From CAZBBC01 sp964489835 (GTDB lineage Bacteria; Calditrichota; Calditrichia; JAJRVZ01), in contig CAZBBC010000007.1 of the NCBI GenBank assembly GCA_964489835.1, positions 1 to 64,000 of the forward strand: a stretch of 64,000 nucleotides of DNA, in the 5' to 3' direction. The position numbers and the translations under genes are program-made. Under the pieces are notes generated by a model. The model saw nothing but the letters and a program-made list of their open reading frames with translations. It was not told the origin of the DNA and made no database searches. Below, in pieces: positions 1-10,005 of the stretch (positions within the stretch are counted from its first letter, which is position 1; each line of letters begins with the position of its first letter).

Positions 1-60
1 GAAACTTTATTGTCGCTATTTGATAAATCTAAAATTCATGAATAATTCAGGTTAATATTT
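1..60. repeat. Partial copy of dispersed repeat family A
   Basis: The segment TTGTCGCTATTTGATAAATC and the following AAAATTCATGAAT-ATTCAGG stretch recur with few changes near 990-1033 and 28025-28070. In those two places they form one end of a larger element with a G-rich/C-rich inverted core. Here only the end is present, so the copy is truncated or runs off the window edge. No gene is visible. Confidence 0.6.
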
Positions 61-75
61 ATTGACTTAAAGAAT

Positions 76-771
76 TTACTCTTCACTCCTCTCTGTGATC
101 TCTGTGGTTTTGTTTTTATTTTTTCTTCGGTTAAAAGCCTGAATAAATTTCACCGTAGCAATTCCTACAATTGTGGCACAGGTGGCGGCGATGATCGACG
201 GTATAATAATCATTTGCGGATTCGATGATCCAAGGGAAGCTCTGATGGCAATGGCTGTCGCCGGTATCAAAGTGATGGCGCTGGTATTGATAACCAGGAA
301 AGTACACATATCATCCGTCGCCTCACCTTTTTTCGGATTCAATGTATCCAATTCTTCCATGGCTTTCAGACCTAAGGGTGTTGCCGCATTACTCAAACCG
401 AGCATATTCGCGGCGATATTCATAATCATCGCCCCAATCGCCGGATGATCTTCCGGTATCTTAGGAAAAAGCCAATGGGTGAGCGGCCGAACGATTCGAG
501 CAATTACTTTAGTCAGGCCGGCCTCTTCGGCAACTTTCATTACCCCCAGCCAGAGCGCCATGATTCCGATCAGGCCAATCGCGATCTCAACCGCCGTACC
601 GGCACCTTCCAACGCCGCGCTGGTCACACGCCCGAGTTTGGTATCCTCATTCAAATTTCGTACTTCTTCTTTTATTTCCGTTTCAGGGGCCAGTAATTCA
701 TCATAAATATCACTTCCCGCAGCAATAACAATGGCCAGGGCAATCATCGCAAACCAGATGTGATTCAACAT
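76..771 (-). CDS. SpmA-like nucleoside-recognition (Gate) domain membrane protein
   Basis: About 231 residues. The family signature MNIAANMLGLSNAATPLGL is present near the middle, flanked by hydrophobic segments, as in spore maturation protein A and related nucleoside-recognition proteins. In Gram-negative bacteria these are inner-membrane proteins of uncertain, possibly transport, function, so sporulation is not implied. I chose the ATG at 771-769 because AAGGAG lies five bases upstream (complement of 777-782). The open frame extends to 876 but that extension lacks a ribosome site and looks like non-coding repeat. The partner SpmB is often fused or adjacent and is not seen here. Charged C-terminal tail. 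Confidence 0.85.
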   Translation of the reverse strand: MLNHIWFAMIALAIVIAAGSDIYDELLAPETEIKEEVRNLNEDTKLGRVTSAALEGAGTAVEIAIGLIGIMALWLGVMKVAEEAGLTKVIARIVRPLTHWLFPKIPEDHPAIGAMIMNIAANMLGLSNAATPLGLKAMEELDTLNPKKGEATDDMCTFLVINTSAITLIPATAIAIRASLGSSNPQMIIIPSIIAATCATIVGIATVKFIQAFNRRKNKNKTTEITERSEE

Positions 772-882
772 ATAAACTCCTTCGTTATTCAACAGTATTA
801 AAAAAGCCACAGAGGTAATTATATAATGATTAGAAGTTTTACCCTGTATATTGTTACATAAGTGCAATATAATCAATAATTT

Positions 883-1033
883 AATTCCCCCTTAATAAAG
901 GGGGTTAGGGGGATGTTTTAAACGTACTATTATAAATTATATCAATGTTTTACAACCCCTTAGTCCCCTTTTTTAAGGGGAGACTTAATTGTCGCCATAT
1001 GATAGATCTAAAATTCATGAATTAATCAGGTTA
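883..1033. repeat. Dispersed repeat family A with G-rich/C-rich inverted core
   Basis: The element begins with a CCCCCTTAATAAAGGGGG hairpin, continues through GGTTAGGGGGATGTTTTAAA and ends with CCCCTTAGTCCCCTTTTTTA and an AT-rich tail that matches bases 1-60. A very similar element lies at 27923-28072, a rearranged one at 59760-59870, and its G-rich end overlaps the gene start at 3043. The pattern is that of a small non-autonomous mobile element or palindromic repeat. I see no coding capacity and no clear target-site duplication. Confidence 0.65.
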
Positions 1034-1152
1034 TCTAATAAAATAACTTTTAACTATTTGATTATAAATAAAATAAAAATACTCTGTGCGCTCTGTGGTT
1101 ATTTTTTCCTATATTATTGAGAAATATTTATTCCCTGAATTAAGTGCAAAAA

Positions 1153-3043
1153 TCAAAAAGCAAAATAGAGCCCGAAATGAAAAGCATCCGGTGATCTGTC
1201 CGATGCCATTTTATTGAGTTTTATTCCATAATCAAAACGGACAGGACCAATTGGTGTCAATAAAGCAACACCCAGTCCTGTGGAAAATTTTATCTCCTTG
1301 AGATCAAAATCATCGATCTCCCGCCAGACATTACCGGCATCAAGGAATATTTCACTAACAAACAGCCACCAGATGGGAACACGCAATTCAGCATTTGCCA
1401 GGAGAGTTAATTTCCCGCCAAGTGCCTTATATTTAAAACCCTCAGCATCATAGGTGGTTGGTCCTAAGAGCTGTTCCTGATATCCCCGGACGGTGGTCGC
1501 CCCCCCGGCGAAAAACAGATCTGATATCGGAATCGCTTTTGTTGGTCCAAATTCGATCAGTGCTCCTCCCTTTATTCGTGTCGCCAGGGTGATACCCTCT
1601 CTTTTTTTAAATGGCTTCCATTTCAGCGGTTGATAACGGCGCCAGGCAGAGATAAGCGTTATATAGGTCTTGATATCCATACTACCATCATCTAGCTTAC
1701 CGACAGAATAAGAATAACCAAGACTTAAATCAGTATAAGATCCACTGGTCGGGCTGAAAAAATTATTCCGATTATCTCTCTTCCCATGAAGAGAGACTGT
1801 GTACACCTGATTACGATTAGCATACTCCACCAGGGTTGTGTCAATTTCACCTTCTTCTAACACCGTCACCAGTTTTGCTTCCAGGGAACCGCTCAGATCA
1901 NNNNNNNNNNTTAAATCGAAGGGCATTAAAATCGGCACTATTAAGGGGCCGGTACAGATGGTAGTCAACAAGGAACACCCCCGGTGTTCGTGTATAAGCG
2001 ATCCAGGGCTCTACAAATATGAAGGTAATATGATTGTCAGGATTAACCGCCTTTTTGGTATTTACATCAAAGGCCAGGGAGGGAACAAGATGCAGGCTGA
2101 TGCTCCGTCCGGTGCCGAATAGATTGCGGTGCCCCCCCTCCAGTGAAAACTCAAGTTTATTACCATAAGATTCTTCATCTTCATGCGTAAAGCCCACACT
2201 TACTCCTACCCAGCGGGGATCTTTTTCCTGTATTTGAACAAGAAGAATGGCCATCGTTGAATCTTCCGCTGTAGGTTTTAGTTCAAAACGAACATACTCG
2301 ATGAGACCGGTGCGGTAAAGATTGCGGTGAGATCTTGCCAATTTTTCCTTGCTGTAAATATCGCCTCGTTTTAATGACAGTTCCCGGTAAATGATAAAAC
2401 TTTTCACCAGATTCAAGCCCACATATTCCATATCCTTTATGGTGACGGTTTGATTTTCCTTGATCGAACATTTGATGACTACCAGAGAGTCACTCTCAAT
2501 TTCATAATCAAAATTCAGTTTAACAAATGGTTTACCATTGTTATGATAAAGATCTTCCAGGGCCTGATTGGCAGCTTTGATGGCGCCCTCATCGAAGGGA
2601 TTACCCGGGATAAATCCATTGAAAGTATTTATGATCTTCACATCGCTGAATAATTTATTACCTTTAATTTCAACTCTTCCCAGATAATAGCGTTGACCTT
2701 CTGTCACATCGTATAGGATCTTTACTGTTGCCTTTGTTTTATCAACGATCAGGCTGTCGTAAATAGAAAAGGTTAAAAATCCCTGGGTACGATAGTAATT
2801 GGTCAACAGAATTTTGTCCAGTTTTACCAGGCGGGCATCAAAATCATCGCCTTCTTCGGAGTGAAGCAATTCTAATAGATCCCCGGTGTCAAGGGATTTT
2901 ACCCCGTTAAATTTAATTTCGGTTATTTCCAGCGTCTGGCCGAAGGCGTAGGGATGGCTTAGACAAAATATGGCTAAAACCTGCACAAATATGGATCGAA
3001 ACCTGTCTTTAAAATTTAACATAGGCAATATTGCTTTTAACAT
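1153..3043 (-). CDS. Omp85 family outer-membrane protein (TamA/BamA-like), interrupted by assembly gap
   Basis: About 625 residues. An N-terminal signal-like hydrophobic stretch (residues about 17-36, ending in FGQ) is followed by POTRA-type repeats and a C-terminal 16-strand-type beta-barrel region. The barrel part contains GHRNLFGTG, typical of the D15 surface-antigen family, and ends in an aromatic residue, as barrel proteins do. Ten N at 1901-1910 split it. The flanking frames disagree by one base, which fits a mis-sized gap rather than a true frameshift. The next gene downstream is a TamB homologue, so this is more likely the TamA partner than BamA. The start at 3043 takes its Shine-Dalgarno from a repeat end. 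ATG 3022 is an alternative start. Confidence 0.85.
1901..1910. other. Assembly gap (10 N)
   Basis: Ten unknown bases inside the Omp85 gene. Reading the protein across needs a gap length divisible by three, so the stated length of ten is probably a placeholder. Confidence 0.95.
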
Positions 3044-3080
3044 CCCCCTACCCCCCTTTTTTAAGGGGGGATTTTATTAA
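3040..3080 (-). promoter_or_regulatory. Hairpin and G-rich ribosome site formed by a repeat end at the Omp85 gene start
   Basis: On the minus strand a CCCCCCTT-AAAA-AAGGGGGG hairpin is followed at once by TAGGGGGATG, where ATG is the start codon. The same GGGGGTTAGGGGGATGTTTT string ends the dispersed repeat at 900-918. The repeat therefore appears to supply both Shine-Dalgarno and start codon. The hairpin could also limit access to the start. Confidence 0.45.
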
Positions 3081-3131
3081 GTCTCTGCTCGAGAAAAAAC
3101 TAGATTAAAAACAACTGGAAAGTTACCAGGA

Positions 3132-6100
3132 CTAAAAGGAAGTCTTCCAACCGAGCGCTACTTTATATATATTATTTCCTCGCTGTGTTCTCATAAAACG
3201 ACTGTCAACCGACCAATTTTTATTTATCCGGTATTCGATGCCGATTTGATTGCCTGACTGCCAGCTAAGATTTGGCGAAGGAACGTAACTGGAACCAAAC
3301 ATACCGGTATATTCCACATAAAGATTGTTGGTGAGATATTTACCCAATGAGATTGACTGGAACTCTAATATTTTTCCCCCATCATTTGATGCCACTTCCA
3401 CATTATCTAATCCGGTTAAAACTTCAGCCCCACGTTCTATGGCTGTTTCAACTGAGGTACTGATGACATTCTCCCCGGCACCGGCGACATTAAAATCTAT
3501 TCTGCCAAGGCTGACAAGACTGAGGATTTCTTCATCCGTGAGATTGGTCAAATAATTGCCGTTTTCATCTTTTATCTGTATTTCCTGTTTGAGTTCTTCC
3601 AGGTTTCCGGTCAGTGTTAGTTCTACATAATAATCGCCTGCTTTTTTTTCCGCGCGGATATTAATATCAGGATTAATCACCTTGGGATCAGTAAAATCGA
3701 TACTTCCGGTGCCAACGGTAAAATTTTGTCCCCAGGAACCATACTTACCGGACATAATTTCCAGATGACCGGTCAGATCCGTTGCCGGGGCATTGGCTTC
3801 CTGAATACTGCGAAGATTTCCCATGATTTCCAGGTTAAAATTGTTCAATAAATCCAGTTTTGAACTACTGATATTGAAATTTCCCGGCATCGAAAGATTA
3901 AGATTCCAGGTAATGGGCCGGTCTTTTTCAGGTACTGCACTTGCTAAGTATATATTTTTCCTAAGTTTAGGTAGATCAACAATATAGTTACCCTGATCAA
4001 CGGTAATGTCACCTTCCACACTAATCGTATCTTTGCCCCGGATCCTTAGATCTTCGGTTGATACGACAAAATTGGTATTTTCAACGAAATAATCGAGATA
4101 AAGCTGGTAGGCCTTTAATGATAAATCGAGTTTTGGCCGTGTAACATCTTTCAGATTAATCGTGCCCTCAGCGAACAATTCTCCTTCCTTACGGGTTTGA
4201 CCGCGGAACAAACGGAAGAATCTCTTCACTACCCCATAAGCACTTTCCCAAAAATCCTTCTTTTTCTCCGCATATCCGTAAAGAGAATTAATAACCAGCT
4301 GTGAATTTTCAATGGTAGCATCAATCTGTATATCCGTTATCGGATTTTTTATGCGTGAAAGAATCAATTTTCCCTCATTCAGGCGAAAATATCCCTCCAC
4401 CAACGATGGTTGATTGATCATTCCCGCAAATGTAAAGGCCGCTTCATAGGGACCCTCAATCCGCTCTACCTGGTCGAGAAAATTTCCAATAAAACTGACA
4501 TTGTCATCTTTACTCTCCACTATCAGTCGAAAGTCGTGTCCGGTAAAAACCGAGTCCAGTTTATCAAGATCGAGGGTGATCCGTTGCCATCCCGTCCCTG
4601 ATAAATCAGTATCATTCAGATCCAGATCCACCCGGTCAATAACCAGAGAATCGTGATTAAAATGAGCATTGAGATTCAGACGATTACTGACAAATTTTTC
4701 GTAGGAAACATTTTTCGCATCCAGGACAAGTTTTCCTCTGGGGGCAGTAATTGATCCGGCCAAGGATAGATTTCCGGATACCTCCCCTTTTACGGGCCGG
4801 GCTAAATCAAATAAATGTGAATAATTTTCGAGATGTAAATTTTTCCACAAGATCCTGACATCGGCCAGACTTTCTTCCAGTATATTTACCTCACGTTTAC
4901 CTTCGCTTGTACTTAATTCCATGGCTATATCACCATCCATTTCCAGGATTGATGATCCCTGTGTCATTTTAAACTCATCGATAAACAGTTTATTCTGGGC
5001 ATACTTAAAATCGCAGTGAATATTTCCCAGGGGAACCTTCCTTACCTCCAGATTTTTTCCCAGAATCTCCATTTCCAGTTCGAGATCCCGCAGAGGATTG
5101 CTAACAACAAAGTCAGCATCGACGATACCGGCAATAATCCACTTGTCATCCATAAACTGCCGGAACGGGTCAAAACTGAAACCTTGCATCTCAAGGCCAA
5201 ACTCCATCTCATCTTTAACACGATCCCAGTAACCCCTGATATCGATCAAACCATTATTGGATCCCAGAAACCGGGCATTTTCAATGATGAACTCCTTGGA
5301 TGACAAACGAAAAAAGAGTTCTTCCTCATTTTCAATCCAGGAATTTTGGTAATTGAGGCGGAAAAAGTCAAAAACAAGATCAATGGTGTCATTTCTCACT
5401 TCACTATAACCGGTACCGGAGATATAATTCTGATCATTGGCAAAAAGCAGGGTATCCAGGATCACCCGATTGCTGTCAAATACTACATTGGTAATAGTCT
5501 CGGTTATCTCAATGTCACCATATCGCCAGTGTGGGGACACTATCGATCCACTACCCTGACGTCTGCCGGTAAGATTTTTGATATCAATTTGTAAAATCAT
5601 TGAATCCAGAACAAAGGCATCTTTTTCAATGTGCGGAATCCACAGATACATTTCCATATCAGGATCGTAAAGCGTACCGGTGAGGAAAAAGTTACCATCA
5701 AAGGTACCCTTCATTAGCGGCAGATTGAGGGCTGATGTTAGTGTTTCCAAAACATTATTTTCTGTTGATAGATTTAAATCAAGCCGATTGTCCTTACTGA
5801 GATTGCCTTCAAAGGTGAATCTTGAATTCGTACCCAATTTCAGGAATGATGGTTTCACAAAATTGATATGATGATCTTTGGCGTTCACGGCTATCCGTAG
5901 TGTATCAATCTTCATTGTATCTATGGATGAATGATAAATATGTATCATCCCCTTACCATCACGAAATATATCATTCAGAACCTTTGTTTCTAAATACAGT
6001 GTGCCGCTCAGGTCGGTAGACACTAAAGTGGTCTGAAAATTTAACAGATCCATATGTTTAAAATGCATATCGAATACATTATGACCGGCACTGATCGTTC

Positions 6101-7106
6101 CGGTAAAAGCAACCTGACTGGTATCCCTGACAAAGAGGGCGCGCCGGAGGTTAATATCACCTTTGTAGTAATCGATATCAACAACCATTTTATCCGCCCG
6201 GTAAGCATTCAGACTCCCGGCGCCCACCAGTTTTGCCGAGAAGCGATTCAGACGACCAACAAAATCCAGGGTAAGATCTATAAAACCGGTGTCGGCAAAC
6301 TGGTCCATGGTAAAAGAATTGATATCGGCGGCCGAGATATGATTGTCCTCCATTCCCAGAATCACCCATAGACTGTCACCGATTGTTACCTCGGCATGGG
6401 CGTGAATCTGCGATCGGGGTGTCTGTATCTCCAGACGATTCAAATTGATCCGATCTTTGTTTCCTATGATCTGGACCTGAAACTGATCCAATCTGAAGCC
6501 GGAATTCCTCTCCGTACCACTGAGTTTTTCAATATTCAATTCAATGGACTCCCGGCGATGACGAGCACGCATATTTAGCGTTATATTATCAAAGGTCCGA
6601 TCCAGATCAGCGATCATCACTTCACCATAAGAAATTTTAAGGTCACTAACGGTCAGTTCCGGTAAGCTTTCCAGGAGAGTTCTAAGGGGAATAGAGGACG
6701 CGATCTCATCCAGGGTTTCTTCCATGGTTTTATCGGGTTCCTTAGCAACGGTTGTTGTATCGCCGGAAACAGTGGGTGGGATGTAAACAAAAAGAGAGTC
6801 AAACAAAATCGTATCAAAAAGAAAGCGACCGCTGACCGCTGCAGCCAGGGAATAACGAACCTTCAGGTAATTGGACCTCACCCGTACACCGTTAGTCAAC
6901 GTAATCGTTAGATCTTTGATGATCAGATTCTTGAGCAGATCCCCGGAGAGGGAGGTATATTCAAAGTGGCCGATATCTTTCAGGCTGCTATTGATCAAAT
7001 CCTTGGCAAGATCGGAAACCACGTCCGTCTGCCAGTGCAGGACCACAAACGTGGCAACGAGCAAAATAAGGATGATGGGTATAATGATCAGTATTTTCTT
7101 TAGCAT
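3132..7106 (-). CDS. tamB: TamB family translocation and assembly module protein (DUF490)
   Basis: 1324 residues, close to the usual size of TamB. A single N-terminal transmembrane anchor (residues about 4-24) is followed by a very long beta-rich periplasmic region built of AsmA/TamB-like repeats. The C-terminal DUF490-type domain lies near residues 1000-1320, with LTGHLEIMSGKYGSWGQNF and a terminal segment predicted to meet the outer membrane. Family knowledge: TamB spans the periplasm and works with an Omp85 protein in outer-membrane protein insertion or phospholipid transport. The Omp85 gene lies 88 bases downstream on the same strand, so the pair is probably co-transcribed, tamB first. 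Confidence 0.9.
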   Translation of the reverse strand: MLKKILIIIPIILILLVATFVVLHWQTDVVSDLAKDLINSSLKDIGHFEYTSLSGDLLKNLIIKDLTITLTNGVRVRSNYLKVRYSLAAAVSGRFLFDTILFDSLFVYIPPTVSGDTTTVAKEPDKTMEETLDEIASSIPLRTLLESLPELTVSDLKISYGEVMIADLDRTFDNITLNMRARHRRESIELNIEKLSGTERNSGFRLDQFQVQIIGNKDRINLNRLEIQTPRSQIHAHAEVTIGDSLWVILGMEDNHISAADINSFTMDQFADTGFIDLTLDFVGRLNRFSAKLVGAGSLNAYRADKMVVDIDYYKGDINLRRALFVRDTSQVAFTGTISAGHNVFDMHFKHMDLLNFQTTLVSTDLSGTLYLETKVLNDIFRDGKGMIHIYHSSIDTMKIDTLRIAVNAKDHHINFVKPSFLKLGTNSRFTFEGNLSKDNRLDLNLSTENNVLETLTSALNLPLMKGTFDGNFFLTGTLYDPDMEMYLWIPHIEKDAFVLDSMILQIDIKNLTGRRQGSGSIVSPHWRYGDIEITETITNVVFDSNRVILDTLLFANDQNYISGTGYSEVRNDTIDLVFDFFRLNYQNSWIENEEELFFRLSSKEFIIENARFLGSNNGLIDIRGYWDRVKDEMEFGLEMQGFSFDPFRQFMDDKWIIAGIVDADFVVSNPLRDLELEMEILGKNLEVRKVPLGNIHCDFKYAQNKLFIDEFKMTQGSSILEMDGDIAMELSTSEGKREVNILEESLADVRILWKNLHLENYSHLFDLARPVKGEVSGNLSLAGSITAPRGKLVLDAKNVSYEKFVSNRLNLNAHFNHDSLVIDRVDLDLNDTDLSGTGWQRITLDLDKLDSVFTGHDFRLIVESKDDNVSFIGNFLDQVERIEGPYEAAFTFAGMINQPSLVEGYFRLNEGKLILSRIKNPITDIQIDATIENSQLVINSLYGYAEKKKDFWESAYGVVKRFFRLFRGQTRKEGELFAEGTINLKDVTRPKLDLSLKAYQLYLDYFVENTNFVVSTEDLRIRGKDTISVEGDITVDQGNYIVDLPKLRKNIYLASAVPEKDRPITWNLNLSMPGNFNISSSKLDLLNNFNLEIMGNLRSIQEANAPATDLTGHLEIMSGKYGSWGQNFTVGTGSIDFTDPKVINPDINIRAEKKAGDYYVELTLTGNLEELKQEIQIKDENGNYLTNLTDEEILSLVSLGRIDFNVAGAGENVISTSVETAIERGAEVLTGLDNVEVASNDGGKILEFQSISLGKYLTNNLYVEYTGMFGSSYVPSPNLSWQSGNQIGIEYRINKNWSVDSRFMRTQRGNNIYKVALGWKTSF

Positions 7107-7530
7107 AATATTATTTTACTAAAACAAAGAGCTAGATTAACCGCAAGGACGCAAAGAACGCAACGATTATTCAGGAATTAGGAACTCGATTCTTGCTAAA
7201 TCCTGGATGATTTAGTCCCGATATGTCAGCCGGAGGTTGACATCATTTATCGGGGGAATTAGAAATTTCATGTCATCCTTCATCCTTCGGAAAATCACAA
7301 GTACTCCCGATAAAACATATCGTCCTCCGGACAACTCATCGGGAAATCCCAAGTACCAACTCCCAAATCCCAAATAAATCCCAATACCAAATCACCAAAA
7401 TACAACAAGTCTTTTTCAGTGACTGAAATTAAGTTATTTTAATTTAAAATTTGCCTCGCCTTCCCGCCTATAGGAGGGAATTTCGAAATTTGGATTTATT
7501 TGTTATTTGGTGCTTGTTATTTGGAATTTA
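7107..7530. repeat. Cluster of dispersed intergenic repeats
   Basis: No gene found. The stretch holds the 'CGCAAGGACGCAAAGAACGC' family (7139-7160, also at 7881-7896), a Pribnow-free AT/CCCGATA segment (7205-7350) resembling 52685-52740, and tandem variants of 'AAATCCCAAATCCC' and TTGTTATTTGGTGCTTGTTA (7499-7520). The last motif recurs at 7910-7940 (inverted), 8388-8425 and 52838-52868, so it flanks the four-helix-bundle gene on both sides. Confidence 0.55.
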
Positions 7531-7771
7531 TAATCAGTATTTCAATCCACCCGCCTCAGGAAAAATTCTTATTCCTAGTGAAGATTATATGTTTAGCATT
7601 GATATCTCTGTAAATATAAAAAGTTTCCGGGTCATATATACAATAAAAATATGAGGAATTGGGAACTCGGAACTGGGAATTAATAATTTCATGTCATCCC
7701 GAAGGGATCTTTTTACGTGTCGGTATGATGCTATCACTTAAGAAGATCCTTACCAGCCCCGGCTGATCCTC

Positions 7772-7870
7772 ATAGAATGGGATGCCACAGGATTAGGCAG
7801 TGGTATGTACTATTACCGGTTAACCGCCGGGCGTTTTGTTGAGACAAAAAGACTGGTATTATTGAAGTAA
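7772..7870 (+). pseudogene. Remnant of a type IX-style C-terminal sorting domain
   Basis: A short open segment ending in TAA encodes a peptide with the order GSGMYYYRLTAGRFVETKRL followed by VLLK and the stop. This matches the consensus of Por/type IX-type C-terminal sorting domains of FCB bacteria (SGVYxYRLxAG-x-F-x-x-TKKMxLLK). The frame is closed by TAA about 27 bases upstream, and no larger secreted protein precedes it. It is therefore the decayed tail of a lost secreted protein. It supports an FCB affiliation and suggests that the genome encodes such secreted proteins elsewhere. Confidence 0.6.
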
Positions 7871-7989
7871 TTTTTTTTAACCGCAAGGACGCAAAGTTAT
7901 CCATGTTATAAATTCCAAATAACAAGCACCAAATATCAAATAATTTCCAATATCGAATAACCAATGATCAAAACAAATTTTTCATGCTT

Positions 7990-8346
7990 TTAAGTAGACT
8001 TGGTAATAATCGATGAAAATATCTTTTTTAATTCAGTGGCCTCACTAATTAAATCAACCGCTTCCTTTTTATTAGCAAGAATATTTGTTTCATGTATTAG
8101 CATTAACCAATAGACTGATTCCTTCGATTCTTTTCTACAGATTTTAATTCTCATCAAAAAGTCCTTTTTACTCAGCGCTTCATTTGCTTCTATATAATTT
8201 GCACCAACAGAACCCGCAGCTCTAATCAGTTGTTTATTATCTTCAAAATTTGCTATTGTTCTCGGTAATGTTTTTACAAATATTCTAATATTCTTAGCAA
8301 ATACAAATGTCCGTTCCTCGAGATCATATACACGTTTCCCTAGCAT
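7990..8346 (-). CDS. Four-helix-bundle protein (23S rRNA intervening-sequence family)
   Basis: 118 residues, the usual size for this family. RVYDLEERTFVFAKNIRIFV at the start and the KQLIRAAGSVGANYIEANEA stretch are hallmark segments. The function in free-standing form is unknown. Relatives sit in intervening sequences of 23S rRNA genes or as isolated genes amid repeats. AGGCAGGA precedes the ATG. Copies of a TTATTTGGTGCTTGTTATTT repeat border it on both sides in inverted orientation (7910-7940 and 8388-8425), which suggests the gene and its flanks move or were duplicated as a unit. A second, diverged family member lies at 36853-37272. Confidence 0.85.
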   Translation of the reverse strand: MLGKRVYDLEERTFVFAKNIRIFVKTLPRTIANFEDNKQLIRAAGSVGANYIEANEALSKKDFLMRIKICRKESKESVYWLMLIHETNILANKKEAVDLISEATELKKIFSSIITKST

Positions 8347-8454
8347 TCCTGCCTCTTAAATCATTGGAATTTCGGTTATTGTTATTTATTTGTTATTTGG
8401 TGCTTGTTATTTGGAATTTCTAATGTGTTGATTAATTTTCCCACTCCTGTACAA

Positions 8455-9999
8455 TTAGTAGAGCCACAATTGCCGATCAAGTGTGCGATATTGTATGGCT
8501 TCTGCCACATGTTCCGGCAGAATCCTTTCCGATTGCTCCAGGTCGGCAATCGTCCGCGAGACCTTCAGGATACGGTCATAGGCTCTTGCCGAGAGTCCCA
8601 GTTTGTTGATCGCTGTTTTTAATTTTAACTGCCCTTCCTCATCAAGCCGGCAATAGCGTCGTATTTCCCGTGACTGCATATGGGCATTGGCAAAAATATA
8701 CTTCTCATTTTTAAAGCGTTCGGTCTGTTTTTTCCGGGCGATCTGCACCCGCTCCCTGATTTGCAGGGAAGATTCACCCTCCCGATCCGAGGCCAGATCC
8801 TTATAGTTGACCGCCGGAACTTCTACATGGATATCGATCCTGTCCAGCAGTGGACCGGAAATTTTTGACATATATTTTTGAATCTGCGCCGGGTTGCAGG
8901 AACACTCATGCACAGGGTCCGAGTAGTAGCCGCAGGGACAGGGATTCATGGCTGCCGCTAACAGAAAATTAGCCGGATATGTCAGAGTGAGACTGGCCCG
9001 GGCGATGGTTACCCGGGCATCCTCCATCGGCTGGCGTAAAACTTCCAGGACATTTTTTTTGAATTCCGGCAATTCATCCAGAAAAAGAACCCCGTGATGG
9101 GCCAGACTGACCTCACCGGGCCGGGGGAATTTACCCCCACCGACCAGCGCCGCATCCGACACCGTGTGGTGAGGCGAGCGAAACGGTCGTATCGCTACCA
9201 GGGCCTCACCGGGGGGCAGCAGGCCGGCAACAGAATGGATCTTGGTCGTCTCTAAAGACTCATCGAGGGTCATATTTGGAAGGATTGTCGGAAACCGTTT
9301 GGCCAGCATGGTCTTTCCGGAACCGGGCGGACCGATCATAATGATATTATGCCCGCCGGCAGCTGCTACTTCTAAGGCCCTCTTGACGTGTTCCTGCCCT
9401 TTCACATCTTTAAAATCCAGGGCATATCGCTGATGCTGGTTAAATATCTCTTTCACGTCCATCTGATAGGGATCTATCGGCAATATATTATTGAGAAAAT
9501 TTACAGCATCGGTCAATGTAGAAACCGGATATACATTCAGACCACCGGAAACCACCGCCGCTTCCTTCACATTTCCGATAGGAATTAATATACCTTTTTT
9601 ACCCCGTTTCTTCGCTTCAACCGCGATTGAGAGGGCGCCGCGAACCGGTCGGAGGATCCCATCCAGGGCCAGTTCCCCCAGGATTACGATATCTTCCAGC
9701 TTTTCCTCACTGATTTCACCCTGGGCGGCCAGGATCCCGATGGCGATGGGCAGATCATAGGCCGAGCCCTCTTTTTTCAGATTGGCCGGGGCCAGATTGA
9801 TCGTGATCCGGTGGTTATAGGAGAAATCGAATCCGCAATTTTTTATGGCGGATATGACCCGCTCCCGGCTTTCCCGCACCGTATTATCGGGCAATCCGAC
9901 AATCCCGAAAGAAGGAACATTGCCTTCCATATGGGTCTCGACATCTACCAGATGGGCATCGATTCCGTGAATGGCACTGCTGTGGACTTTCGACAACAT
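8455..9999 (-). CDS. YifB/ComM family Mg-chelatase-like AAA+ ATPase
   Basis: About 514 residues. The N-terminal ChlI-like domain begins SKVHSSAIHGIDAHLVDVE. The AAA+ core has Walker A GPPGSGKT near residue 223 and Walker B-like VLFLDELPEF, and a C-terminal Mg-chelatase-related domain carries the zinc-ligand-like CPCGYYSDP region. Family members (ComM) act as hexameric helicases that promote branch migration in natural transformation. I chose ATG 9999 over the TTG at 10005; GGAG lies about ten bases upstream of the ATG. It stands alone, with repeats upstream. Confidence 0.92.
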   Translation of the reverse strand: MLSKVHSSAIHGIDAHLVDVETHMEGNVPSFGIVGLPDNTVRESRERVISAIKNCGFDFSYNHRITINLAPANLKKEGSAYDLPIAIGILAAQGEISEEKLEDIVILGELALDGILRPVRGALSIAVEAKKRGKKGILIPIGNVKEAAVVSGGLNVYPVSTLTDAVNFLNNILPIDPYQMDVKEIFNQHQRYALDFKDVKGQEHVKRALEVAAAGGHNIIMIGPPGSGKTMLAKRFPTILPNMTLDESLETTKIHSVAGLLPPGEALVAIRPFRSPHHTVSDAALVGGGKFPRPGEVSLAHHGVLFLDELPEFKKNVLEVLRQPMEDARVTIARASLTLTYPANFLLAAAMNPCPCGYYSDPVHECSCNPAQIQKYMSKISGPLLDRIDIHVEVPAVNYKDLASDREGESSLQIRERVQIARKKQTERFKNEKYIFANAHMQSREIRRYCRLDEEGQLKLKTAINKLGLSARAYDRILKVSRTIADLEQSERILPEHVAEAIQYRTLDRQLWLY

Positions 10000-10005
10000 G
10001 ATCAA

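Noticed and set aside
772..876. Longer N-terminus for the SpmA-like protein
   Set aside because: The strong ribosome site and usual family start point to 771; the extra part reads like repeat-derived sequence.
7451..7964. Open frames of 60-67 codons in the 7.1-8.0 kb gap
   Set aside because: They are made of dispersed repeat sequence (LLFGIYN-type strings come from the TTATTTGGTGCTTGTTATTT repeat). Only the sorting-domain remnant at 7772-7870 looks like protein.
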